A stretch of DNA of 64,000 nucleotides from Vibrio brasiliensis LMG 20546 (lineage in GTDB: Bacteria; Pseudomonadota; Gammaproteobacteria; Enterobacterales; Vibrionaceae): positions 56,585 to 120,584 of the forward strand of contig NZ_AEVS01000076.1 in NCBI RefSeq assembly GCF_000189255.1, read 5' to 3'. The position numbers were made by a program, and so were the translations under genes. The stretch's first letter is position 1; every line of letters begins with the position of its first letter. Positions 18,331 through 28,142 of the stretch are shown in pieces. The notes under the pieces are model-generated. The model saw only the letters and a list, made by a program, of their open reading frames with translations, was not told where the DNA came from and made no database searches.

Positions 18331-18363
18331 ATCCTTAGGTCTTAAAATACAAAAGGATAACCA

Positions 18364-19197
18364 ATGTCAGCTCTGATCACCCCTAACGATTTACATAAGT
18401 TAATGGATAACGAAAATCTGGTTATCTTAGATGCGAGCATTGATTTTCAGATCCCGGGCGAAGTTGAAAAGGATAAAACCAACTTCATCCCAATGTCACG
18501 CCGCTTCGATTATGACAAAGTGTTCTGCGACCCAGATTCTTCCCTCCCTCATATGATGCCAAGCGAGGAACGTTTTAACTCACTTGCTCAAGAGTTAGGA
18601 CTCAATAACGATTCAGTGATTGTGGTATATGACAACAGCGGTACTTTCGCTTCACCAAGAGCCTGGTGGATGTTGCGCGCTATGGGACACAATGAAGTGT
18701 ATATTCTTGATGGCGGCCTGACAGAGTGGAAGGTAGCTGGGTTTGACACCACAACAGAGTATTCTGTAGCGAGCGTCGCTGGTAATTTTTCAGGTAAGCT
18801 AAACCCTGAGTACTTTGTCGATGCTAAGTATGTTGTGGAGCAAATAGAAAGCAGCGAGAGTTTAACCGTAGATGCTCGTGCAAGAGCACGTTTTAATAGC
18901 GAAGTGGCTGAACCGCGTCCCGGACTGCGCAGCGGACATATTCCAAATTCGGTTTGTCAGCCCTTCGCTGAACTGATGGACAAACACAAGTTAAAGCCAG
19001 TCAGCGAACTTAAATCGATATTGAAACACTCACTTTCTGCTGACGCATCTCAAACTCTGTTTAGCTGTGGTTCAGGTGTTACCGCCTGTATCGTTTTACT
19101 GGCAGCCGAACTGAGCGGATATACTAACCTCGCGGTATATGATGGCTCATGGACTGAATGGGGTGCCAATAGCGAGCTACCTATCAGTAGTAAATAA
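18364..19197 (+). CDS. sseA: 3-mercaptopyruvate sulfurtransferase
   Basis: A 277-residue tandem rhodanese protein. The first rhodanese domain (about 1-140) is inactive; the second carries the persulfide cysteine in CGSGVTA (Cys235), the loop that marks mercaptopyruvate rather than thiosulfate sulfurtransferases. It moves sulfur from 3-mercaptopyruvate to thiol or cyanide acceptors. Length is close to E. coli SseA (281). AAGGAT precedes the ATG by 6 bases. It is monocistronic and faces the end of the tad operon. Confidence 0.92.
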   Translation: MSALITPNDLHKLMDNENLVILDASIDFQIPGEVEKDKTNFIPMSRRFDYDKVFCDPDSSLPHMMPSEERFNSLAQELGLNNDSVIVVYDNSGTFASPRAWWMLRAMGHNEVYILDGGLTEWKVAGFDTTTEYSVASVAGNFSGKLNPEYFVDAKYVVEQIESSESLTVDARARARFNSEVAEPRPGLRSGHIPNSVCQPFAELMDKHKLKPVSELKSILKHSLSADASQTLFSCGSGVTACIVLLAAELSGYTNLAVYDGSWTEWGANSELPISSK

Positions 19198-19242
19198 GCC
19201 ATCTTGTGCTTCAAAATGTCTTTGCTGGTAGTGCAGCCATCT

Positions 19243-19271
19243 AAAAAGAGCCGGCTATCAAAGCTGGCTCT
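19243..19271. terminator. terminator of the tad operon (and possibly sseA)
   Basis: A 10-bp stem AGAGCCGGCT / AGCTGGCTCT with one G-T pair; read on the minus strand it ends in TTTTTAG. The plus-strand tail is weaker. Confidence 0.8.
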
Positions 19272-19343
19272 TAATCATTTACAGGGCACCACTCATCGCA
19301 ATCGCCCACAAAATGCAAAAACAAGTAAATATTAAGCAGCGCA

Positions 19344-19910
19344 TCACGACTTAACGGTGATAACAACACGACGATTGCAACCGGTCGCGCTGTTTTGCGT
19401 AAGGTTACAAATAGGCGAACTTTCACCGTAGGCATGTTCAACGATTCGGTTACCTTGCTTTAAGTCACTTTTAAGATACTTAGCGACCTGATTAGCTCGA
19501 CGAGCAGACAGTGCTTTGTTATACCCTTCACTGCCTAAACTATCAGCATGCCCTTCGATGTATATCTTAGCGGTGTTGTTTACCAAGCCTAAGTATTGCT
19601 CCAATACCTGTTTATGATTAGGAGACAGTTTGTAAATATCTATACCGTAGTTGAGCACCAAAGACTGTGTTTCTTTATCGTAGAAACATACGTCGTCTTC
19701 AGCCTCAGAGTGCACCACATCCCGGCCACTATTTAACAGCGTGTTTTCGGATTTTGCTTCACGCTGAGTTAAATGCCCGCTAACCTGAGTTTTTACAGTA
19801 TGAGAAGAGACCAAGGTAGTTGATGTTATGTATTCATCAACGCTACCTAAGCAGTTCGCATAACCCAGCGGTGATAGCAAAAGTGAAGTAATAATTACTG
19901 GGTATTTCAT
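19344..19910 (-). CDS. OmpA-family protein, last gene of the tad operon
   Basis: A 188-residue exported protein. After a signal peptide (MKYPVIITSLLLSPLGYA) there is a short spacer, then an OmpA C-terminal peptidoglycan-binding domain with YIEGHADSLGSEGYNKALSARRANQVAKYL. The cysteine after the signal lacks a proper lipobox, so it is probably not lipidated. I chose the ATG at 19910, with AAGGAT before it, directly after the tadG stop. OmpA-like genes close several Vibrio tad loci; it may tie the pilus machine to the cell wall. That role is inferred from position. Confidence 0.85.
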   Translation of the reverse strand: MKYPVIITSLLLSPLGYANCLGSVDEYITSTTLVSSHTVKTQVSGHLTQREAKSENTLLNSGRDVVHSEAEDDVCFYDKETQSLVLNYGIDIYKLSPNHKQVLEQYLGLVNNTAKIYIEGHADSLGSEGYNKALSARRANQVAKYLKSDLKQGNRIVEHAYGESSPICNLTQNSATGCNRRVVITVKS

Positions 19911-19911
19911 G

Positions 19912-21222
19912 TTAATCCTTAAGTCTTCCTGTTTCTTCATTAATTAGGTTTAAAATGTATTTGTAAACGTCATCACCATCTTTGGCGTGATAGATGTTTT
20001 TACGACCGAAGCAATCTCCAAACCCATCCGATTCTTTTACTCGATAATCGACACCAATTACGCCCATCGTGACCTTGGTTTTACCAGCGCTACCCGTTTT
20101 ACTTTGGAACCGATTCCTTTTAGCGGATATGGTTGAACGTAACTTAGTGCACAGCCCCTGATTCACCAGTCGCTGTAGATAGTTAGTATCGTTATCAGCA
20201 CCATCTGACAGGACGATAAATACTTGTTCAGGGTTAATGTTGGTTGCTCTATTTGCCTCTTGGGCGGCAGCGATGATTCCATTCCATGACGAGGTGCCCC
20301 CTTCTGCGCCTAGCGAGGCGTTTGCCAGTCGAGATTTAAAATTGGTGTAATCCTCTGTGAGCGGAATGTCGTAAAACTTGTAGTAGTCGACAAATCGGTC
20401 GTTATTCACAACAAGGTTCTTGACGTCGTGACGTGACATTCCACGAACATACTCTTGCACACGCGAATAGACGCTTGGAGGATCAAACATTTTCGCCACA
20501 GTTTGCGCAGTGGTCCCCCGAGCGTAATCGTAAGCGACTTTTTTTGGCCAGGATCTGCGATAGCCGTACGAATTTAAGTATACTGTTCCGGTCTGTTTGA
20601 CATGCAAAGGGTTATAACCCAGCAACGCGACCCGGCTTTTCTCTTCAGTATTGAAGTTTTCAATATCTTCTACCACACGCTCGATGGTTTGCTTAACAAC
20701 ATCCAGTTTGGTTTTTCCTCCTTTCCAGTGACCATTCATCGAACCACTGAAGTCACCAATAAAATAAACATCAACCGGTTGTGGAAGATATTTGCGCGTC
20801 ACCGACTTCCCTGCGACTTCAAACTCTGGTTTTAGATCAACTTTTTCATACGCAATCCACGACTTATGTTCGGCTTTCGCGCTTACGACAAAATCACTAA
20901 AAGGGGCAACCTCACCGCTTTCCTGTACACAACCATCTTTGTATTCACATTTACGCGTGTAGACTTCAACATCAACATCGTTGATATTATCGACCACATA
21001 TCTATCAACTAACTGACGCGCATATTTGACATTCTCGTCTTCCGATTCCTTAGGGCTCGCAATCAGAGCCAGACTCGCGACTTCTGCCGCCTCCAAAACA
21101 CGAGCGTGTGCCAGCATCTGTTGTGACATTTGCATCGAAAAGGCCATGAGAATGACCATGATAGGTAGCAGGCCGATAAATAGTATTCCTGCCACTCCTC
21201 GATTTTTCCTGATCGTTCTCAT
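19912..21222 (-). CDS. tadG: Tad pilus minor pilin-like protein with von Willebrand A domain
   Basis: A 436-residue protein with an N-terminal pseudopilin-like segment (RKNRGVAGILFIGLLPIMVILMAFS) and a large von Willebrand factor A domain. The metal site is visible as DFSGSMNG (DxSxS) near residue 155, with a later GGTSSWNG. TadG is needed for Flp pilus function in other bacteria and may hold or display the fibre. The ATG at 21222 has GAGGG before it and lies just after the tadF stop; a TTG 15 bases upstream is less likely. Translationally coupled with its neighbours. Confidence 0.9.
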   Translation of the reverse strand: MRTIRKNRGVAGILFIGLLPIMVILMAFSMQMSQQMLAHARVLEAAEVASLALIASPKESEDENVKYARQLVDRYVVDNINDVDVEVYTRKCEYKDGCVQESGEVAPFSDFVVSAKAEHKSWIAYEKVDLKPEFEVAGKSVTRKYLPQPVDVYFIGDFSGSMNGHWKGGKTKLDVVKQTIERVVEDIENFNTEEKSRVALLGYNPLHVKQTGTVYLNSYGYRRSWPKKVAYDYARGTTAQTVAKMFDPPSVYSRVQEYVRGMSRHDVKNLVVNNDRFVDYYKFYDIPLTEDYTNFKSRLANASLGAEGGTSSWNGIIAAAQEANRATNINPEQVFIVLSDGADNDTNYLQRLVNQGLCTKLRSTISAKRNRFQSKTGSAGKTKVTMGVIGVDYRVKESDGFGDCFGRKNIYHAKDGDDVYKYILNLINEETGRLKD

Positions 21223-21223
21223 A

Positions 21224-21808
21224 TCAGACCCTCGCAAAAGAATATGAAGTACTGATCAAACGAAGCATCTCACCATTAGCCACCCCAATAAGATTTACTG
21301 GAATTTCATAGCACAAGGAGACTTGATACAAAGGCAGTCTTCGTCCTCTCGAAGTCACAGGCAGCAACTCAACCGCCTTGTCTTTGGTGATGTCGCTCAT
21401 ATCCGGGAAATCACAACCATGGATTGCGCCTTTAGTTAGGGTTTTCTGTATTCGTTTGTGTTGAATCTTCCCACTTGGTAGTAAGGTCTCTTGAAGACGG
21501 ACTTCATCAATGCGCATGCCCAATTTAGATTTTTCAAAATTTGGAATCATTCGCTTCAAAGACGCTGACGCGATGGAGTAGGTTTCATGTTCCGTTTTGC
21601 GGCAGTCTCCGGCGCAGATATCAAGATCTGCACTAAACAACTGTTTTCTTTCTGCCAGAATTGTTGTCAGCGAATACGCTGCTCTATCGAGCTGACCTTT
21701 TTTGTTGATCGCCAACATATAATTCACCACAACCACGAATAAACCCGAGGCGAATACCAGCACTAATGCCAGCTCTACAGCAAAGGAACCTGTTTGTTTA
21801 ACTCGCAC
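21224..21808 (-). CDS. tadF: Tad pilus pseudopilin TadF
   Basis: A 194-residue pseudopilin-like protein: KQTGSFAVELALVLVFASGLFVVVV is the TadE/F prepilin motif (Gly, then Glu at +5 of the mature segment), cut by the Tad prepilin peptidase. Two cysteines pairs (CAGDC, CDF) lie in the periplasmic part. I place the start at GTG 21808, preceded by AAGGGGG; a TTG 18 bases upstream is the alternative. It overlaps the end of tadE by 11 bases. Confidence 0.85.
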   Translation of the reverse strand: MRVKQTGSFAVELALVLVFASGLFVVVVNYMLAINKKGQLDRAAYSLTTILAERKQLFSADLDICAGDCRKTEHETYSIASASLKRMIPNFEKSKLGMRIDEVRLQETLLPSGKIQHKRIQKTLTKGAIHGCDFPDMSDITKDKAVELLPVTSRGRRLPLYQVSLCYEIPVNLIGVANGEMLRLISTSYSFARV

Positions 21809-22328
21809 AACCAGCCCCCTTTCCAACTTTAAACGAACAGCGCTCGTACTCTTGAATGGTGATTACTTCTCGTTTGATTACCATGTCTGGAAACCAAATC
21901 GACACCAAGGGATCATAGGTATACTGAAGGTTGTAAACCGCCAACGCCATATCTTCCGGCTGATCTTTTTTATCAGGGCACTCTTCAGATGACTGGTAAG
22001 CATCGGTACACTTTAAGAAACCTCCATAGTCTTTAAAGTAGTCGACCCGGATCTGAACACTGCCAGGCTTTACCCCGTTGCTCCATAAAGCTCCACCAGC
22101 CTTATTGAGTTCATCTTTGATCATTTGACCGTAGTTAACCTTGTTACTATTGCTTGAGTCTCCTGCCTTTTTGGTACGCATCACCGCTGTGGTTAAAGCG
22201 TGATCTGTAATACTCATATTGAACGTCAGGATGCAAATCTCGACCCAGCCAAAGATAATGGCAAGAAACAGAGGTATTCCCATTGCAGCTTCTATCGTTA
22301 AAGAGCCTTTCTGCTTAAAGCGCTTCAT
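21798..22328 (-). CDS. tadE: Tad pilus pseudopilin TadE
   Basis: A 176-residue pseudopilin. The N-terminus KQKGSLTIEAAMGIPLFLAIIFGWVEI carries the TadE signature (G then E at +5) and the single hydrophobic helix. The rest is periplasmic with several Cys. It is processed by the same peptidase as the major pilin and is needed for pilus assembly in other Tad systems. It overlaps tadD by 4 bases at its start. Confidence 0.9.
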   Translation of the reverse strand: MKRFKQKGSLTIEAAMGIPLFLAIIFGWVEICILTFNMSITDHALTTAVMRTKKAGDSSNSNKVNYGQMIKDELNKAGGALWSNGVKPGSVQIRVDYFKDYGGFLKCTDAYQSSEECPDKKDQPEDMALAVYNLQYTYDPLVSIWFPDMVIKREVITIQEYERCSFKVGKGAGCAS

Positions 22329-23449
22329 AGTCGTACGTACCTCTTCTTGGTGTAATCAACCACGAACGCGCCTTTAATATCTAAGCTGGCAAGGAAAGTC
22401 TTGGCCTCATTCAAATCATCGAACTCTCCAATGCAATAACGCTTCCATAAGCCGTGAGTGTATGAATAGACGGTTCCATAGTTGGTCTTCAGGTAATTAA
22501 GAAAGTCGGAAGGTATCGCAGTATAGGTCGCTAACACCTGGACGCGATAAATCGGGCTAACTCCCGGTTTGAGTTTATTTGGATCAAGCTCTGAACCATC
22601 GGTGCTACTTTTCGCTTGTTGAAACTCACCGGCACTAACCAGATGACTCACCTTATTCGTTGGTGCTACAAAGCTTGCGCCCGAGCCTAACGATTTAACG
22701 GGCGTTTTTGCTGTTGGCTGACTCACTGAACTACTGCTCCTTTTGTTCTTTTTGACTGAGCGCATTAATGCCGCTAGTTGCTTTCGCGCCTGTTCATCAC
22801 TGTTGGTGTGCCGAAGAACCTCTAGCGCAATATCGGGACGTTGTGCATTTACCGAAGAAATAATCAGATTTGAACGCACCTTCTTATCGCTTGGGCTTGC
22901 TATGTACAAATCGTACAAAGTGTCTGTCGCACCAAGGTAGTCATCCTGCATCATCTTAACCACCGCGATATTGTTGCCCGCTTCCCTATCAGACGCGCCT
23001 TGCTTTCTGCTCTCTTCAAACTGTTCAATCGCCTGGGAGAATCGTTTTTGCTGCGCGAGTATTTTCCCCTTGAGTAGATGGAACTGACCCATTTCACCGC
23101 CTTCATCCAGATACAAATCCAGATTTGCTAACGCTTGGGAATAGTTTTTTTTCTGATAATCAAGACGAGCGTTGGTCAAGATAAACTCCGGCTCTTCCAA
23201 ATCGTCTTCTGTATAGGTATTTCTGTACAACTCTGCAGACTTAATGTCTTTTTGAGACAAGTAGAGATCGACTAACTTGGCTTTATATATCGGTTCCAGC
23301 TTTAAATTTGCCTTGTAGAACTCAATCAGTTGCTGGTCATTACCCGATCCAATCAGTAATTTTTCTTTGGTTTGCAGCTCGGTATTCACGGCTGTACATC
23401 CTGCTAAAAAAACCGTTAACAGTAGCGAACTCAGAATTATTTTTTTCAC
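22325..23449 (-). CDS. tadD: Tad assembly lipoprotein TadD with TPR repeats
   Basis: A 374-residue lipoprotein (lipobox LAGC, Cys18). Residues 30-215 form tetratricopeptide-type repeats (for example FHLLKGKILAQQKRFSQAIEQFEES), which act as pilotin or scaffold for the secretin in Tad systems. A Ser/Thr-rich linker follows, and the C-terminal 80 residues (YRVQVLATYTAIPSDFLNYL... YTKKRYVRL) look like a SPOR-type domain, which would bind denuded septal peptidoglycan. That C-terminal domain is my reading of the sequence and is not standard in TadD. Confidence 0.85.
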   Translation of the reverse strand: MKKIILSSLLLTVFLAGCTAVNTELQTKEKLLIGSGNDQQLIEFYKANLKLEPIYKAKLVDLYLSQKDIKSAELYRNTYTEDDLEEPEFILTNARLDYQKKNYSQALANLDLYLDEGGEMGQFHLLKGKILAQQKRFSQAIEQFEESRKQGASDREAGNNIAVVKMMQDDYLGATDTLYDLYIASPSDKKVRSNLIISSVNAQRPDIALEVLRHTNSDEQARKQLAALMRSVKKNKRSSSSVSQPTAKTPVKSLGSGASFVAPTNKVSHLVSAGEFQQAKSSTDGSELDPNKLKPGVSPIYRVQVLATYTAIPSDFLNYLKTNYGTVYSYTHGLWKRYCIGEFDDLNEAKTFLASLDIKGAFVVDYTKKRYVRL

Positions 23450-24312
23450 ATCAACATCCTTAAAATACCTGGAGCGGCAATCAGTACAACGATAGGTACC
23501 ATGATGAAAGCAATCAGTGGGATAGACATTTTGGCCCCCATTTTTCCTATCCGTTCTTCCAGATCCATCATGTTTAATTCACGAATATCCGTTGCTAGCG
23601 TCGCTAACACTGGACCAATCGAGGAACCGAATTGAAGACTCTGAACCATGGTCATGACAAAGCTTTGTGATTCGCTGGTCGGCACCAAGTCATAAAACTC
23701 TTCTAAGGCTTTTTCTAACCCTACCAATCGCGAGCGATCGACCGTGACACGAACGACATAAGCCAGGTTGCGATCAACGGTAACCAGCTCTTTGGATAAG
23801 TAGTCTAAGCTTGACTCTATTGTCATACCGGTATGAACACAGACATTCATCAAATCAAGCAGAAACGGCAGTCTGGAACTGATATGTTTGGTGTTCGCTT
23901 TACCTCTGCTCGCAACAAACGCGTCTGGTCCAATAATGAACAGACCTAAAGCCCCTAATAGGTAAAGTAATGAAAAAGCGATCTCAGTTTCGCCCTTAAA
24001 ATAGTCAAAACCGATCAAAGCTAAACAGAGAGTGAAGGGAATGATTTTCATTAGGTAGTACACATCGGCCAGATAATCACTATAAAACCCTGCCGCAACG
24101 AGCTTTTTGCGTGTCTCTTCTTTGTTGAAGCTAAACTGGGATAGTGCGGTTTTCACCAGATCAACCCGCTTACGTTCTTCTCTGGTCGAGCCGATGATTT
24201 TTCTTGTCGCTATGTTGGCCCGCGCATTGTCCCACGCTTTAAGCACGCCCGCGGCGACGAGCAATGAGAATAGCAAAGCGACGCCCCAAACTAAGATGTT
24301 TGCCAGACTCAT
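23446..24312 (-). CDS. tadC: Tad inner-membrane platform protein TadC
   Basis: A 288-residue membrane protein of the GspF/type II secretion F fold. It has helices at the N-terminus, two in the middle (IPFTLCLALIGFDYF and FSLLYLLGALGLFIIG) and a C-terminal pair (PLIAFIMVPIVVLIAAPGIL), with the conserved LPFLLDLMNVCVHTGMTIESSLDYL stretch. It pairs with TadB to form the assembly platform above the ATPase. Coding overlaps with tadB and tadD by 1 and 4 bases. Confidence 0.93.
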   Translation of the reverse strand: MSLANILVWGVALLFSLLVAAGVLKAWDNARANIATRKIIGSTREERKRVDLVKTALSQFSFNKEETRKKLVAAGFYSDYLADVYYLMKIIPFTLCLALIGFDYFKGETEIAFSLLYLLGALGLFIIGPDAFVASRGKANTKHISSRLPFLLDLMNVCVHTGMTIESSLDYLSKELVTVDRNLAYVVRVTVDRSRLVGLEKALEEFYDLVPTSESQSFVMTMVQSLQFGSSIGPVLATLATDIRELNMMDLEERIGKMGAKMSIPLIAFIMVPIVVLIAAPGILRMLM

Positions 24313-25226
24313 TAGTCAACACCTCGCAAGATAAACCAGATACAAACAAAGCCGATAAACTCACTGATCAACACGTAGTAAAAAATCGGCTGACCACCAG
24401 GTTCAAACATGACAAAGCTATAATTTTCTGGGCTGGTAAACTTTAGAATCACCAGAAAAATGACCGGCAGGCAGGCAATGATCTTTGCCGATGCTCGCGC
24501 TTCTGACGTCAAGGCATTTTTCTTTTTCTCTACCGCTCTGGAGTCGAACATGAGTCGGTTGATTCTGTTGATAACGTCTTTAAGTTGCCCGCCGCGACTG
24601 AGGTTGATGCGAATAGTTGAAGCAAAGAAAAAGTATTCCAAGTAGGGAAAAGTGGTCGCGCTTCTTTCCAGCACATCATCAGGGTCTTCACCGATGAGTA
24701 ATCGCTCGGCCATAAACTTAAACTCGTTTCCGACTTCGTTATCGAGTTGTTTACCCACGTATTCAAATGCGTGGACAATACTTTGACCGGATGAGATCGC
24801 CCCACTAAGAATATTTAGTGCATCAGGAAAGTTGTTTTTAAACTTCTCTTCCTGCCTTTGTTTGAGCTTGATAAAAAACATCACAAACAAAATCGGTTCT
24901 AAGATCACTAAGCATGTGACGAAGTCCTGGCGAAAAAAGAACTCATTGATGGTGTAAATAGCGATTGAAGAAACTGAGAAAAACACCAGCAGTTTGAGCG
25001 GCATATGCGGCTGAAACACTTTTACAATCGCTTTATATTGTTGGCGTAAGCGAGCTTTGAAATCTTTTTCAAACTGCTGAGCATCGATAACCGAACGTAC
25101 ACCTTTTACGCCCTCAAACTCAGCTTCCATCTCTATTAGCTTATTGAGTTGGTTATTTTGACGGGTACGTACAATCAGCCAGTAAACCGCCAAACCGCCC
25201 CAGGCAAGTATTAATAATAAGGTCAC
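24312..25226 (-). CDS. tadB: Tad inner-membrane platform protein TadB
   Basis: A 304-residue GspF-fold membrane protein, partner of TadC. FPDALNILSGAISSGQSIVHAFEYVGKQL and ISRGGQLKDVINRI-like residues (INLSRGGQLKDVINRINRLM) are the family markers, flanked by N-terminal, central and C-terminal helices. It overlaps tadA by 4 bases. Confidence 0.93.
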   Translation of the reverse strand: MTLLLILAWGGLAVYWLIVRTRQNNQLNKLIEMEAEFEGVKGVRSVIDAQQFEKDFKARLRQQYKAIVKVFQPHMPLKLLVFFSVSSIAIYTINEFFFRQDFVTCLVILEPILFVMFFIKLKQRQEEKFKNNFPDALNILSGAISSGQSIVHAFEYVGKQLDNEVGNEFKFMAERLLIGEDPDDVLERSATTFPYLEYFFFASTIRINLSRGGQLKDVINRINRLMFDSRAVEKKKNALTSEARASAKIIACLPVIFLVILKFTSPENYSFVMFEPGGQPIFYYVLISEFIGFVCIWFILRGVD

Positions 25227-26488
25227 GCGAAAATCTCCCTAACCGTCTGCTCAAGACCAAAGAACCTGGCTCGTTCATAGATCACTGAGCGGGTCGACAG
25301 TCCCGGGGTACGGAACTGTCCGTCGATCTTGCCTTCTTTCATCTCAGGGCTTGCTTCGTAACGAAAGATGTCTTCCATTACGACACTGTCGCCTTCCATA
25401 CCAATAATCTCTGATATGTACATGACTTTACGGCTACCATCGTGCAAACGCTTGACCTGGACGATCAAATCGACTGCACTTACGATCGTACGTCGAATCG
25501 CTGCAATTGGCAGACTTGCCGTCGCCATCATCACCATGCTTTCGGTACGGGCGATAGCATCTCTGGGCGTGTTGGCGTGTAGTGTCGACATAGAACCATC
25601 ATGGCCAGTGTTCATCGCCTGCAGCATCTCAAATGCTTCGCCGCCACGACACTCACCCACGATTATTCGATCCGGGCGCATACGCAGTGCGTTGATAACC
25701 AGCTCGCGTGCTGAAACCTCACCAGTCCCTTCAACACTAGCCTGACGTGTTTCGAGACGAACAATGTGTGGCTTTTGCAACTGCAGTTCTGCCGCATCTT
25801 CAATGGTCACAATACGCTCTGTTTCGCCGATAAAACCCGACAGCGCATTGAGTAGCGTGGTTTTACCAGAACCCGTACCACCCGATATGAGAATGTTGCA
25901 TTTACAGTGACTGGCAATCGACAACAGTTTTGCCATCTCTACCGACATAGCGCCAAACTCAACCAGATTCTCCAGCTTGATTTTTTGCTCTTTAAACTTA
26001 CGAATTGAAATAGAAGTGCCATCAATCGCCAATGGTGGTATGACAATGTTGACACGGCTTCCATCTAACAAACGGGCGTCACACAAGGGTTTAGACTCGT
26101 CAATACGACGGCCTACATTTGAAGCGATCCGTTTTGCAATCGTGTTAAGTTGCTTCTCATTAACAAACTGGATTGGAGACTTTTCAACCTTGCCACCAAT
26201 CTCTATAAAGATGTCGGATGGGCCATTAATCATGATGTCCGAAATGTCGTCGTTATCGACCAGCTTTTGTAACGGCCCAAGACCTTTAAGCTCATCAAGA
26301 AGCGCTTTAACAAGTTCTACACGTTTGAGAGAGCTCACCTGCAGTTTCTTTTTATCAATCAGTATGTTGACTGATTCTTTTAACTGCTCTTCGAGCTCCT
26401 GAGTGCTAATTTCAACGAGCGTTGCCGCATCCAATGCATCAAAGATTTCATCTCTAAGTTGGATGTATATTTCTTTTATTTGATTCAT
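25223..26488 (-). CDS. tadA: Tad pilus secretion ATPase TadA (CpaF)
   Basis: A 421-residue hexameric ATPase of the type II/IV secretion family that drives Flp pilin polymerisation. Walker A is GGTGSGKTT (about residue 200), followed by the Asp box [42 protein letters not shown] (Walker B region) and the His box [13 protein letters not shown]. The N-terminal domain includes ISDIMINGP. Unlike some systems there is no second ATPase; one enzyme may serve extension and retraction. It lies between tadZ and tadB with 4-base overlaps. Confidence 0.96.
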   Translation of the reverse strand: MNQIKEIYIQLRDEIFDALDAATLVEISTQELEEQLKESVNILIDKKKLQVSSLKRVELVKALLDELKGLGPLQKLVDNDDISDIMINGPSDIFIEIGGKVEKSPIQFVNEKQLNTIAKRIASNVGRRIDESKPLCDARLLDGSRVNIVIPPLAIDGTSISIRKFKEQKIKLENLVEFGAMSVEMAKLLSIASHCKCNILISGGTGSGKTTLLNALSGFIGETERIVTIEDAAELQLQKPHIVRLETRQASVEGTGEVSARELVINALRMRPDRIIVGECRGGEAFEMLQAMNTGHDGSMSTLHANTPRDAIARTESMVMMATASLPIAAIRRTIVSAVDLIVQVKRLHDGSRKVMYISEIIGMEGDSVVMEDIFRYEASPEMKEGKIDGQFRTPGLSTRSVIYERARFFGLEQTVREIFA

Positions 26489-27678
26489 TTTCTAAACAGT
26501 GAAAAACGTGATTTGGTTTTGATCTTCTTACCCGTTAAGGTTGCGACCATATTGGCTACCGGCGCCGACGATTTTGACTTCATAAACTGGCCGATACCTT
26601 GCTGAATGAGCAGTTTTTCCAATGCCGGCTCATAGCAAAAATCGATGCTATCCTTAGCGCGGATTCGTTCTTTGGCACTGGTAAGGGTGACCATAAAGTC
26701 TTTGGCAGGCCGATTAAGATTAAACACCAACTCATGCTCTGCTTTGGCGAACTTTTTCTTGAGCAGATTGTACGAACGCAGTGACGCGACTGAAGGGTCA
26801 CACACAACAAAGATACGGTGGTATTTATCGTTCAGTTCTTGGTCGTGAATCTCTTCGTAACAAGAAAGCGGTACGGAATCGATAATGAAGTTATATTGAT
26901 CGACCAGTTGATTAGACAAGTTATATAAGGTTGTCGCGTGGTCGGACAGACAAGCGATGTTCTTCTCTAAAACCAGGTAGTCAAGTTTGTCGACCACGGA
27001 ATGAACATACGTCTTGGCGATCGCATCATCGATATCGATTTGGTTTAAGTCGATACTGTTTTGTTTGGGCTTATGACCTTTAACACCAAGATAGATATCA
27101 CTATTCATCGCGCCAGAATCATGGTCGACCAACAAGGTTTTCAGATTAGCCTGCCCCGCCAGAGAGTGACACAGTAGTGAACTGATACTAGAAACCCCGA
27201 CACCGCCCTTTGTTCCTAAGATTAAAATACGCTTAGCAACTCGGGTGCGCTTAACACTGGATTCTTGTTCATCGCTAGACTTAATTGCCGCAAGTAACCC
27301 GTCAAGCTCCGAGTCCCATAGGACATAATTGGCGCCAAGAGAATGAACCTGATTACGTAGCTTAATCGAATCAACATCACACAAAACAAGCAATGAAATC
27401 GTCACATCTAGTCGTGTTGCAATCTCCGAGGTCTGCTCAACAATGTTGCTCGCACCGCGCAAATCCAATACAACGTGATTAAGCTTAACCCCTGAGTGAT
27501 TCCAGGCACTGTCATTATCAATGTCAGGCACCTCAATGGGTTTGGCATACCCTTCAATCGCGTACAAGTCATTAACAGACTCAATAAACTCAGCATCATC
27601 AGAAACAACAAGATCTCTTGCTGAGACACTCTCCTTCACTTTTGAAGAGGAGTTTTTAAATAAGATATCTAGATCCAT
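26485..27678 (-). CDS. tadZ: Tad polar-localisation ATPase TadZ (CpaE)
   Basis: A 397-residue protein with an N-terminal atypical receiver domain (about 1-140, VVLDLRGASNIVEQTSEIATRL) and a C-terminal MinD/ParA-type domain with a deviant Walker A, GTKGGVGVSSISSLL (about 152-166). TadZ proteins place the pilus machine at a cell pole or patch. The usual Thr after the Lys-Gly-Gly-Val-Gly stretch is Val-Ser-Ser here. The gene is 2 bp from the lipoprotein gene before it. Confidence 0.92.
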   Translation of the reverse strand: MDLDILFKNSSSKVKESVSARDLVVSDDAEFIESVNDLYAIEGYAKPIEVPDIDNDSAWNHSGVKLNHVVLDLRGASNIVEQTSEIATRLDVTISLLVLCDVDSIKLRNQVHSLGANYVLWDSELDGLLAAIKSSDEQESSVKRTRVAKRILILGTKGGVGVSSISSLLCHSLAGQANLKTLLVDHDSGAMNSDIYLGVKGHKPKQNSIDLNQIDIDDAIAKTYVHSVVDKLDYLVLEKNIACLSDHATTLYNLSNQLVDQYNFIIDSVPLSCYEEIHDQELNDKYHRIFVVCDPSVASLRSYNLLKKKFAKAEHELVFNLNRPAKDFMVTLTSAKERIRAKDSIDFCYEPALEKLLIQQGIGQFMKSKSSAPVANMVATLTGKKIKTKSRFSLFRK

Positions 27679-27680
27679 GC

Positions 27681-28142
27681 TTACTGAACTCGTGTGATTG
27701 GATTAACTAAGCTGATATTTCGATTATGTTCAACGCTGCAGCCAAATCGGTAAGCTTCTCTCTTGCTGAACGTCATTACGCCACAATCGCTACTTTGAAT
27801 TCGCACGTACTTAGCCGTAATTAAAATGTTTTTGGCTTGATTCGCATCGGCTAACGCAACTTTATATCTATCCTTTGCCACACCCTCTGTTTTGAACTTA
27901 CCGTGTAGCGTTGCAACAAACTCACTTGAGCCAGTTTTGTATTCGACAAGAAATCGGGCTTTCGGCTGACGTCTCTTGACGTCACGAATGAACGCTACCG
28001 CTCGTCCCATTGAGTCGTCACCTTGGGTGGTATCAAACTCCAATCGCTCTTCCAGTTGTTCAATAACGCTTGAGTTTGTTGTATCTACTTGGCTACATGC
28101 AACGCTAAGTAACGCCAGCATGGAAATGACTATCCAACGCAT
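27681..28142 (-). CDS. Tad pilus assembly lipoprotein, CpaD/RcpB-like
   Basis: A 153-residue lipoprotein (SVAC lipobox, Cys16). The C-terminal part FGCSVEHNRNISLVNPITRV recalls the GCa...N...v-P end of CpaD-family proteins, and position between the secretin and TadZ genes fits CpaD/RcpB, an outer-membrane partner of the secretin. It is shorter than Caulobacter CpaD. It overlaps the secretin stop by one base. Confidence 0.8.
   Translation of the reverse strand: MRWIVISMLALLSVACSQVDTTNSSVIEQLEERLEFDTTQGDDSMGRAVAFIRDVKRRQPKARFLVEYKTGSSEFVATLHGKFKTEGVAKDRYKVALADANQAKNILITAKYVRIQSSDCGVMTFSKREAYRFGCSVEHNRNISLVNPITRVQ

Noticed and set aside
25368-25745. 125-codon ORF opposite tadA
   Set aside because: Antisense shadow of a well-conserved gene, Ser/Ile/Arg-rich composition and no ribosome site.
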